From: UBA935 sp031556725
Lineage (GTDB): Bacteria; Bacillota; Clostridia; Lachnospirales; Lachnospiraceae
DNA length: 64,000 nucleotides
NCBI GenBank assembly: GCA_031556725.1
Contig: JAVBSL010000014.1
Span: forward strand, 224,914 to 288,913
Direction of reading: 5' to 3'
Below, piece after piece: positions 57,923 to 64,000 of this stretch. The notes beneath the pieces were generated by a model that saw only the letters and a program-made list of their open reading frames with translations, made no database searches and was not told where the DNA came from. Position 1 is the first letter of the stretch; each line of letters starts with the position of its first letter. The translations under genes were made by a program, and so were the position numbers.

Positions 57923-60565
57923 ATGAAACCGTATGGTGTAAATGAATTAAGAAAAATGTTTTTGGACTTTTTTGAAAGCAAGGATCATCTGGTGATGAAA
58001 AGCTTTTCGTTAGTACCGCATAATGATAACAGCTTACTGCTGATTAACTCGGGAATGGCTCCTTTGAAACCGTATTTTACCGGACAGGTTATTCCGCCCC
58101 GTAAGAGAGCGGCAACCTGCCAGAAATGTATTCGGACAGGAGATATTGAAAACATCGGTAAGACTGCTCGTCATGGTACATTCTTTGAGATGTTGGGCAA
58201 CTTTTCTTTTGGCGATTATTTTAAACATGAAGCAATTGCCTGGACTTGGGAGTTTTTGACCGAGGTAGTGGGACTGGAAGCAGACCGCCTTTACCCTTCG
58301 GTTTATCTGGATGATGATGAAGCCTGGGAAATCTGGAATAAAGAAATCGGAATTGCTCCGGAACGGATTTTCCGCTTTGGCAAAGAAGATAATTTCTGGG
58401 AGCATGGTTCAGGTCCCTGCGGCCCTTGCTCGGAAGTTTATTATGACCGTGGTGAAAAATATGGCTGCGGCAAGCCGGATTGTACGGTAGGCTGTGATTG
58501 CGACCGCTATATTGAAATCTGGAACAACGTATTTACTCAGTTTGACGGTGATGGTAAAGGAAATTACACCGAACTGGATCATAAAAATATCGATACCGGT
58601 ATGGGTCTGGAACGTCTGGCTACAGTGGTACAGGATGTGGATTCCATTTTTGATGTGGATACTATTCAGGCATTAAAAAACAAAATTTGCGAGATTTCCG
58701 GCAAAGCCTATAAGCAGGAATATAAATGGGATGTGTCGATTCGAATCGTGACTGATCATGTTCGCTCCGCAACATTTATGATTTCGGACGGGATTATGCC
58801 CACCAATGAAGGCAGAGGGTATGTACTGAGAAGAATTATCCGCCGGGCTGCTCGTCACGGCAGATTGCTGGGTATTGAAGGAAAATTCATGGCGAACCTG
58901 AGCAATACCGTAATCGAAGGCAGCAAAGATGGTTATCCGGAGTTGGAAGAGAAGAAAGACTTTATTTTCAATGTCCTGACTCAGGAAGAAAATAAATTTA
59001 ACAATACCATTGATCAGGGTTTGGGTATGTTAACCGAATTAGAAGAGAATATGACCAAATCCGGTATAAAGGAACTTTCCGGAGAGGAAGCTTTCAAGTT
59101 GTATGATACCTATGGTTTTCCCATTGATCTGACTGTGGAGATTATGGAAGAAAAAGGTTTTGCCGTAGATATGGAAGGGTTCCGAAACTTTATGCAGGAA
59201 CAGAAGGATAAAGCCCGAAAAGCCCGTAAAGTAACCAATTATATGGGAGCGGATGCTACTGTTTACGAGGAGATAGATCCGGCGGTTACTACCATATTCA
59301 CCGGCTATGACAGTCTGGAAGGCGAGTCGAAAGTTACTGTCCTGACCACCGAAACCGAATTAGTGGAAGCTCTTACCGATGGAGAAATGGGAACCGTAAT
59401 TGTGGAAGCAACTCCCTTTTATGCCACCATGGGCGGCCAAAGTGGCGATATCGGTATTATCCGTACCAGTGATGGTGAATTTTCTGTTAAAGAAACCATT
59501 AAGCTGGTTGGTGATAAAGTAGGCCATATCGGTATCGTAACCAAAGGTATGTTGAAGGTTGGCGATGTTGTATCTTTACAGGTCGATGCAGAACAACGTG
59601 CCGATATTTGTAAGAACCACAGTGCCACTCATTTGCTGCAGAAAGCCTTACGTACCGTATTAGGCTCTCATGTAGAGCAGGCCGGTTCGGCGGTGGATGG
59701 AGAACGTCTGCGTTTTGACTTTAGTCATTTTTCGGCCATGACACCGGCGCAGATAAAAGCCGTTGAAAAAATAGTTAATGATGAAATAGCCAATGGATTA
59801 CCGGTAGTTACGCAGGAAATGTCCATTGAAGATGCCAAGAAATCCGGCGCCATGGCACTATTTGGTGAGAAATACGGTGATACCGTAAGGGTAGTAAAAA
59901 TGGGGGATTTCTCCACCGAGCTTTGTGGTGGCACCCATGTAAAGAACACCGGAGCCATAACCGTCTTTAAAATCCTTTCCGAAAGCGGTGTTGCCGCTGG
60001 TGTGCGGAGAATTGAAGCCCTCACCGGAAAAGGGGTATTCAGTTACTATGAAGAAATGGAACAAATGCTGGATGCTGCTGCTAAGGCAGCCAAGACCACT
60101 CCGGCAGCGTTGGTTGATAAAATAATCGATGGTTATATCAATGAGATCAAACAGCTTAGAAGTGAAAACGAATCCTTGAAGAGCAAAGCAGCAAAAGATG
60201 CTCTCGGTGATGTTATGGATCAGGTTCAGGAAATCGCCGGTGTGAAGCTGTTAGCAACGAAAGTGCCTAATGTGGACATGAATGGGCTGATGGATCTGGG
60301 TGACCAGTTGAAGAACAAATTAGGCGAAGGTGTTGTATTGCTGATTTCCGATTTGGAAGGTAAAGTGAACATGATGGCCATGGCTACTGAAGAAGCTATG
60401 AAAAAGGGTGCTCATGCAGGAAATTTGATTAAAGGAATCGCAGCTTTAGTAGGCGGCGGTGGCGGCGGACGTCCCAATATGGCCCAAGCCGGCGGCAAAA
60501 ATCCGGTCGGTATCGATAATGCTTTACAGGAAGCAGCAACGGTTTTAAGCCAGCAAATAAAATAA
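57923..60565 (+). CDS. alaS: Alanine--tRNA ligase
   Basis: An 880-residue synthetase of full length. The N-terminal catalytic domain has motif GNFSFGDYFKHEAI and GMGLERLATV. The editing domain has the zinc ligands HSATH and CGGTHVKNTG. The C-terminal oligomerisation domain ends in a glycine-rich segment (VGGGGGGRPNMAQAGG) as in other AlaRS. GGAGG lies about ten bases before the ATG, which follows glyQS by 25 bases, implying co-transcription of the two synthetases. No T-box leader. Confidence 0.97.
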   Translation: MKPYGVNELRKMFLDFFESKDHLVMKSFSLVPHNDNSLLLINSGMAPLKPYFTGQVIPPRKRAATCQKCIRTGDIENIGKTARHGTFFEMLGNFSFGDYFKHEAIAWTWEFLTEVVGLEADRLYPSVYLDDDEAWEIWNKEIGIAPERIFRFGKEDNFWEHGSGPCGPCSEVYYDRGEKYGCGKPDCTVGCDCDRYIEIWNNVFTQFDGDGKGNYTELDHKNIDTGMGLERLATVVQDVDSIFDVDTIQALKNKICEISGKAYKQEYKWDVSIRIVTDHVRSATFMISDGIMPTNEGRGYVLRRIIRRAARHGRLLGIEGKFMANLSNTVIEGSKDGYPELEEKKDFIFNVLTQEENKFNNTIDQGLGMLTELEENMTKSGIKELSGEEAFKLYDTYGFPIDLTVEIMEEKGFAVDMEGFRNFMQEQKDKARKARKVTNYMGADATVYEEIDPAVTTIFTGYDSLEGESKVTVLTTETELVEALTDGEMGTVIVEATPFYATMGGQSGDIGIIRTSDGEFSVKETIKLVGDKVGHIGIVTKGMLKVGDVVSLQVDAEQRADICKNHSATHLLQKALRTVLGSHVEQAGSAVDGERLRFDFSHFSAMTPAQIKAVEKIVNDEIANGLPVVTQEMSIEDAKKSGAMALFGEKYGDTVRVVKMGDFSTELCGGTHVKNTGAITVFKILSESGVAAGVRRIEALTGKGVFSYYEEMEQMLDAAAKAAKTTPAALVDKIIDGYINEIKQLRSENESLKSKAAKDALGDVMDQVQEIAGVKLLATKVPNVDMNGLMDLGDQLKNKLGEGVVLLISDLEGKVNMMAMATEEAMKKGAHAGNLIKGIAALVGGGGGGRPNMAQAGGKNPVGIDNALQEAATVLSQQIK

Positions 60566-60589
60566 ATTAATGATTCATTAACAAAAATA

Positions 60590-60617
60590 TTGACTTGCTT
60601 GAAAAATGTGGTATAAT
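60590..60617 (+). promoter_or_regulatory. Sigma-A promoter of rpsU
   Basis: TTGACT (60590-60595) and consensus TATAAT (60612-60617), 16-base spacer, 110 bases before the rpsU ATG. Confidence 0.8.
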
Positions 60618-60623
60618 AACAAA

Positions 60624-60727
60624 TGTGCATGTAGGCATTGCCTTACATAATATGTATTTATATACGTATAGCATAATAACCCAATCAGTCAAGTTACTTG
60701 GAGGGACTGAAGGGAGGTCAGGTGTAA
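60624..60727 (+). promoter_or_regulatory. 5' leader of rpsU, possibly structured
   Basis: A leader of about 100 nt. GTAGGC-ATT-GCCTTAC (near 60631-60646) forms a small stem with one bulge. CAGTC (near 60687) can pair with GACTG (near 60705) just before the GGGAGG site. The second pairing could modulate access to the ribosome-binding site. No known leader family is recognised. Confidence 0.35.
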
Positions 60728-60904
60728 ATGTCAAACGTAATCGTAAAAGAGAACGAAACTTTAGACAGCGCTTTACGTCGTTTTAAAAGAAGCTGTGCGA
60801 AAGCAGGTATTCAGCAGGAAATTCGTAAAAGAGAACATTACGAAAAACCCAGCGTAAGACGTAAGAAGAAATCTGAAGCAGCCAGAAAACGTAAATATAA
60901 TTAA
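60728..60904 (+). CDS. rpsU: 30S ribosomal protein S21
   Basis: A 58-residue basic protein, full length for S21: SNVIVKENETLDSALRRFKRSC followed by KREHYEKPSVRRKKKSEAARKRKY. It binds near the 3' end of 16S rRNA in the 30S subunit. GGGAGG lies about ten bases before the ATG at 60728. It has its own promoter and terminator, so it is monocistronic or nearly so. Confidence 0.96.
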   Translation: MSNVIVKENETLDSALRRFKRSCAKAGIQQEIRKREHYEKPSVRRKKKSEAARKRKYN

Positions 60905-60915
60905 TAGTGAATGAC

Positions 60916-60953
60916 TGGTCCTTGGTTCTCGTAATCAAGGACTATGTTTTTTT
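60916..60953 (+). terminator. Rho-independent terminator of rpsU
   Basis: GTCCTTGGTT (60918-60927) pairs with AATCAAGGAC (60933-60942) with one G-U pair around CTCGT, followed by seven U (60947-60953). Confidence 0.9.
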
Positions 60954-60969
60954 GATGAGGGGCATCATT

Positions 60970-61575
60970 ATGTGGACAAAAGAAGTTTTTGGAACAGATG
61001 TTTACCATTTGGTGACAGCGTTTATTATTTATAGTATTTTAGGTTGGTTTGTAGAATCAGTTTATATGTCAATCTGTAACCGGAAGCTTACCAACAGAGG
61101 ATTTGGGAAAGGACCCTTCTGCCCGATTTACGGTGTGGGAGCAGTAACAGGCTATCTGCTGCTTCATCCTCTGAGTGAGTATAAGTTTCTGCTTTATATG
61201 GCCGGAGCAATATCGGCAACAGTTTTTGAATATCTGGTAGGCCGTCTGATGCTGCGGTTGTTTGGCCAGGTTTGGTGGGATTATCGCAATAAGCCGCTGA
61301 ATTATAAAGGTATCATCTGCTTGGAAAGCACCATTGCCTGGGGATTTTATGCGATGATCATTATCTTGTTTTTACATGGCCGGGTAATTGAGTTTATTGA
61401 CCGTTATGACTTTCATGTAGGTGTGAGAATCTGCAGGGCGGTACTGCTGCTGGTGGTTTTTGACTATGTGTGGAAGATTGTACATATCTTTGATTTTTCC
61501 ATTCAGAATATTAAGAAAATAAAAGAAAACGAAAAAGTAAAGAAGATTTCAGCAAGTATCAGACGATTTTTTTAA
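60970..61575 (+). CDS. CmpB-like membrane protein (putative ABC transporter permease, PF06541 type)
   Basis: A 201-residue protein with about five membrane segments. The signature GWFVESVYMSICNRKLTNRGFGKGPFCPIYGVGAV and the following WDYRNKPLNYKGIICLESTIAWG are typical of the CmpB family, named as putative ABC permeases although no transport has been shown. ATG 60970 has GAGGGG upstream; the longer frame from GTG 60907 runs through the rpsU terminator and is rejected. The C-terminus is a basic cytoplasmic helix. Confidence 0.85.
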   Translation: MWTKEVFGTDVYHLVTAFIIYSILGWFVESVYMSICNRKLTNRGFGKGPFCPIYGVGAVTGYLLLHPLSEYKFLLYMAGAISATVFEYLVGRLMLRLFGQVWWDYRNKPLNYKGIICLESTIAWGFYAMIIILFLHGRVIEFIDRYDFHVGVRICRAVLLLVVFDYVWKIVHIFDFSIQNIKKIKENEKVKKISASIRRFF

Positions 61576-61598
61576 AGTCCGGCTTGCTGGATTTTTTT
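61575..61598 (+). terminator. Rho-independent terminator of the CmpB-like gene
   Basis: AAGTCCGG (61575-61582) pairs with CTGGATTT (61587-61594), including two G-U pairs, around CTTG. The U-run continues to 61598. The stem begins at the stop codon. Confidence 0.7.
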
Positions 61599-61613
61599 GT
61601 ACTTGCATTATAA

Positions 61614-61657
61614 GCTCCAAATCAGCATAGGTATGGTAAAAGAACACCATTAGGAGC
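61614..61657 (+). promoter_or_regulatory. Leader hairpin covering the ribosome-binding site of the carboxypeptidase gene
   Basis: GCTCC (61614-61618) can pair with GGAGC (61653-61657), which contains the AGGAG site of the downstream gene. An inner stem ATGGT/ACCAT (61633-61650) stacks above it. Opening or closing could tune translation. Confidence 0.35.
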
Positions 61658-61664
61658 CTATTAA

Positions 61665-62924
61665 ATGAGTGAAATTTGTAAAGAAAAAAACTCACATGCC
61701 AGCTTGCTGGCAACACTGCATACGAAAGCAGCCGGGCCGAATGGCCATCCCTGCTGTGGAAGCAAAGTTTTCACAGTAATCATATGCTGCATGGTGAGTC
61801 TGTCCTTATTTTTTTCTTCGGTGCTGGTAACATGGGCCGCGCCGCCGGAGGTGGAAACGCCTTCTTACATAGTTATGGAAGCAACGACAGGACAGGTGAT
61901 TTGTGAAAAAAATGCCACCGAGAAATTAAGTCCGGCCAGTATTACGAAGATCATGACCCTGCTCATTGTCTTCGACTATATGGAAAGCGGCCGGATCAAG
62001 CCCGAAAGTGAAATCATAACCAGTGCCTATGCCAAGTCCATGGGGGGATCCCAGGTATTTCTGGAAGAGGGAGAAATACAAACCCTGGATACCATGATTA
62101 AGTGCATTGCTGTAGCATCAGGAAATGATGCCAGCGTGGCAGTAGCGGAGTACATCGCCGGCAGTGAGACGGAATTTATCAAATTGATGAACGAAAGAGC
62201 CCAGGGACTGGGAATGAACGATACTCATTTTGAGGACTGCTGCGGGCTTACTGATTCCGACAATCACTATACCAGTGCCAGGGATGTTGCGATCATGTCC
62301 AGAGAACTGATCACCAAATACCCCAAGGTATTGGAATATACCGGAATCTGGATGGAGGATATTACCCATACAACGGCACAGGGATCGTCTCTCTTTACCC
62401 TATCCAGTACCAATAAGCTGCTGAAAATGTATGAATGGACCACTGGTCTGAAAACCGGTTCTACCAGTAAGGCTAAATATTGCCTTTCGGCAACTGCCAG
62501 CAGGGATGGAATCGATTTGATCGCGGTAGTTATGGCATCGCCCAATAACAAGGTTCGTTTTCAGGAAGCCATGGCACTGCTGAATTACGGCTACGGTGTC
62601 AGCGCCATGTATGAAGACAAAAATGAAGATTTACTGGCACCCCTTCTGGTAAAGGGCGGTGTAGAGGATGAAGCGGCTATTTGCTACAGCGGCCCTTTCC
62701 GCTATCTGGATATTAAAGGAAGCGATTTGAACGCCATCGAAAAAAGTATCAACCTGCCGGAGCAGCTGATCGCCCCCTTCAATCAGGGGGATGCCATCGG
62801 TGAAGCGGTATACCGTCTGAACGGCGAACGGATCGGAAGTGTCTCCATCTATGTGGATGTTACCATTGAAAAAGCTGGGTATACAGACTATGTTGGCAAG
62901 GTATTTAAGATGCTGTTGGTCTGA
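61665..62924 (+). CDS. D-alanyl-D-alanine carboxypeptidase (DacF-like, S11 family)
   Basis: A 419-residue low-molecular-mass penicillin-binding protein that removes the terminal D-Ala of peptidoglycan stems. It has an N-terminal cytoplasmic tail of about 35 residues, a signal or anchor segment (36-58), then the catalytic triad of motifs: SxxK at Ser92-Lys95 (SPASITKI), SGN (ASGNDASVAV) and KTG (LKTGSTSKAKYC). A C-terminal PBP5-type beta domain follows (LAPLLVKGGVEDEA to VGKVFKML). TAGGAG is about eight bases before the ATG. The N-terminal tail is longer than usual, but no better start exists. Confidence 0.93.
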   Translation: MSEICKEKNSHASLLATLHTKAAGPNGHPCCGSKVFTVIICCMVSLSLFFSSVLVTWAAPPEVETPSYIVMEATTGQVICEKNATEKLSPASITKIMTLLIVFDYMESGRIKPESEIITSAYAKSMGGSQVFLEEGEIQTLDTMIKCIAVASGNDASVAVAEYIAGSETEFIKLMNERAQGLGMNDTHFEDCCGLTDSDNHYTSARDVAIMSRELITKYPKVLEYTGIWMEDITHTTAQGSSLFTLSSTNKLLKMYEWTTGLKTGSTSKAKYCLSATASRDGIDLIAVVMASPNNKVRFQEAMALLNYGYGVSAMYEDKNEDLLAPLLVKGGVEDEAAICYSGPFRYLDIKGSDLNAIEKSINLPEQLIAPFNQGDAIGEAVYRLNGERIGSVSIYVDVTIEKAGYTDYVGKVFKMLLV

Positions 62925-63003
62925 CTTTTCGATAGCACAGGCTCGCAAGCCTCAGCGCAGCTTAGCAGCGCCAACGTTTGCGAACCTGCCCTTTCGAAAA
63001 GTC
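62923..63003. repeat. 81-bp nested imperfect palindrome downstream of the carboxypeptidase gene
   Basis: GACTTTTCGA (62923-62932) pairs with TCGAAAAGTC (62994-63003). Inside are CAGG-C-TCGCAA (62938-62948) with TTGCGA-A-CCTG (62978-62988), then GCGC-A-GCT (62955-62962) with AGC-A-GCGC (62964-62971). The element starts at the stop codon, is more GC-rich than its surroundings and has no U-run. It resembles a dispersed REP-like palindrome or a structured RNA rather than a terminator. Confidence 0.7.
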
Positions 63004-63056
63004 ATCCTCGGCAAATAAGGCAGTTGTTTCGTGAACGATGTACTGGCATGTATCCT

Positions 63057-63084
63057 GTAATCATTCAAATATGTGAGATTTTCA
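63057..63084 (+). repeat. 28-bp direct repeat, copy 1
   Basis: The 28-mer beginning GTAATCATTCAAATATGTGA is repeated exactly at 63122-63149, 65 bases away, with a 37-bp unrelated segment between. The gap 62925-63249 holds this pair, the palindrome at 62923-63003, and no gene I can support. Confidence 0.75.
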
Positions 63085-63121
63085 TCGAGTACCGCCTTCT
63101 GTACCTACGGTGCTGCCGTCA

Positions 63122-63149
63122 GTAATCATTCAAATATGTGAGATTTTCA
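63122..63149 (+). repeat. 28-bp direct repeat, copy 2
   Basis: Exact second copy of the 28-mer at 63057-63084. A weak partial echo (AGAATATGTGATAG) occurs near 63201-63214. There is no leader or cas gene nearby. Confidence 0.75.
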
Positions 63150-63249
63150 ATGGGGAATTTGGCGCGTGAATTATCGATGAATAATGGTTTTTAATTTGCA
63201 GAATATGTGATAGAATAAGAGACAAACAGATAAGGCAGGAGAAATATTA

Positions 63250-64000
63250 ATGATGCAATTGGAAGGGATACTTGCAGTGGCAGCGATAGCTGCCCTTTTC
63301 TTTATCATTGTCATGCTGATAGATGGAAATCGTTTTGTTGTCAGGGAATACTACTTTATGGCACCGCAATTAAAAAAGAATGCCAAGGTAGTTTTGCTTT
63401 CCGACTTACACAATAAAGAATATGGGAAGAACAACCGGGCACTATTGAATGCCATTGAAAAAGAAGCTCCCGATTATATCCTGGTAGCGGGAGATATGCT
63501 GACTTCGTCCAAGGGAAAGAGCTTTCGTCCGGCGGTTCAGTTACTGGAAGCCCTGGCCTCTAAATATCCGGTTTACTATGGAAACGGAAACCATGAATAC
63601 CGGCTTTTGCTTTATCCCAAACAGTATGGCACGATGACGGAAGAATATGAACAGGCCCTGGCGAAGCTTCCTTTGCAGCGTTTGCAGAATGAACATGTAT
63701 ATCTGCCGGAACTGAATGCAGCAATTTACGGATTGAATCTGGACCGGGTTTATTATAAACGATTAAATAAAAATAAAATGACAACGGACTATCTGAACGA
63801 AGCCATGGGACCGGCCGGCAAAGACCGGGTCAATTTACTGATTGCCCATAATCCGGAATACTTTAAAGAATATGCGGCGTGGGGGGCAGATCTGGTGGTT
63901 TCCGGTCATGTTCACGGAGGAATTATGAGGCTTCCGTGGCTGGGCGGAGTGATCTCGCCTAAGCTGCGCCTGTTTCCGGAATATGACGGCGGGCTTTTTC
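63250..64000 (+). CDS. Membrane-anchored metallophosphoesterase, 3' end outside window
   Basis: The first 250 residues are present. A membrane anchor (about 8-25) is followed by a calcineurin-like phosphoesterase domain with metal-binding motifs in order: LLSDLHN, VAGDML, GNHEY, LIAHNPEYF and VSGHVHGG. This is the YaeI/YkuE-like arrangement; relatives act on phosphate esters such as lipid A-type or other lipid/nucleotide substrates, not determined here. CAGGAG lies about eight bases before ATG 63250; ATG 63253 is an alternative. The frame is open to the window end. Confidence 0.9.
   Translation, partial: MMQLEGILAVAAIAALFFIIVMLIDGNRFVVREYYFMAPQLKKNAKVVLLSDLHNKEYGKNNRALLNAIEKEAPDYILVAGDMLTSSKGKSFRPAVQLLEALASKYPVYYGNGNHEYRLLLYPKQYGTMTEEYEQALAKLPLQRLQNEHVYLPELNAAIYGLNLDRVYYKRLNKNKMTTDYLNEAMGPAGKDRVNLLIAHNPEYFKEYAAWGADLVVSGHVHGGIMRLPWLGGVISPKLRLFPEYDGGLF

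Noticed and set aside
60907..60969. GTG 60907 as the start of the CmpB-like protein
   Set aside because: The extra codons run through the rpsU terminator hairpin and lack a ribosome-binding site; ATG 60970 has GAGGGG upstream.
63057..63149. A CRISPR array annotation for the 28-bp repeat pair
   Set aside because: Only two repeats and one spacer, no cas gene in the window and no dyad in the repeat; reported as a direct repeat instead.

Overview
The window looks like chromosome from an anaerobic, Gram-positive, low-to-mid-GC clostridium, most likely of the family Lachnospiraceae. The clues are clostridial gene neighbourhoods (era-yqzL-recO, then glycyl- and alanyl-tRNA synthetases), sugar ABC transporters without their own ATPase, YesM/YesN two-component pairs, a giant 2-hydroxyacyl-CoA-dehydratase-activase protein, a DUF4349 lipoprotein, AGGAGG ribosome-binding sites and sigma-A promoters. 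MotA/MotB and a chemoreceptor suggest a motile cell. No rRNA, tRNA, insertion sequence, phage or cas gene was seen.

Region 1 (1-22.5 kb) is a carbohydrate-utilisation locus. A GntR-type repressor (5' part only) diverges from an operon of two permeases, a solute-binding lipoprotein and four glycosidases without signal peptides (GH38, GH3 with PA14, GH3, GH95). Both divergent promoters are readable, and an 11-bp motif recurs around both start sites. A YesM-type kinase and YesN-type regulator follow. A second binding protein, two permeases and a GH8 exo-oligoxylanase of the Rex type come next, closed by a strong terminator. The logic is import of oligosaccharides followed by cytoplasmic trimming, with xylo-oligosaccharides for the second operon and a fucose/mannose-bearing glycan for the first.

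Region 2 (22.5-40 kb) is mixed housekeeping and signalling: an ABC exporter-like pair (ATPase plus giant FtsX protein), CarD with a sigma factor, a YefM/YoeB toxin-antitoxin pair, an Agr-like LytTR regulator and GHKL kinase with a TIM-barrel protein and a ComEC-like hydrolase, a chemoreceptor with a covalent-FMN-type lipoprotein, a cysteine-rich heptad-repeat protein, an ECF S component overlapping a small kinase, an alpha/beta hydrolase, and MotAB.

Region 3 (40-50 kb) holds a hybrid histidine kinase and the fused activase on the minus strand. A rhomboid-like membrane protein and an unusual sigma-like protein with a partner follow on the plus strand. A 480-bp intergenic region then carries two tandem paralogous small-RNA units, each with its own promoter, C-rich loop hairpin and terminator.

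Region 4 (50-64 kb) is largely core: an M16C peptidase, DUF4349 lipoprotein, Era, YqzL, RecO, an unknown lipoprotein, GlyRS, AlaRS, ribosomal protein S21, a CmpB-like membrane protein, a D-Ala-D-Ala carboxypeptidase, and the start of a metallophosphoesterase. The 325-bp gap before the last gene has a long imperfect palindrome and a 28-bp direct repeat. All functions are inferred from reading the sequence; no database search was run.
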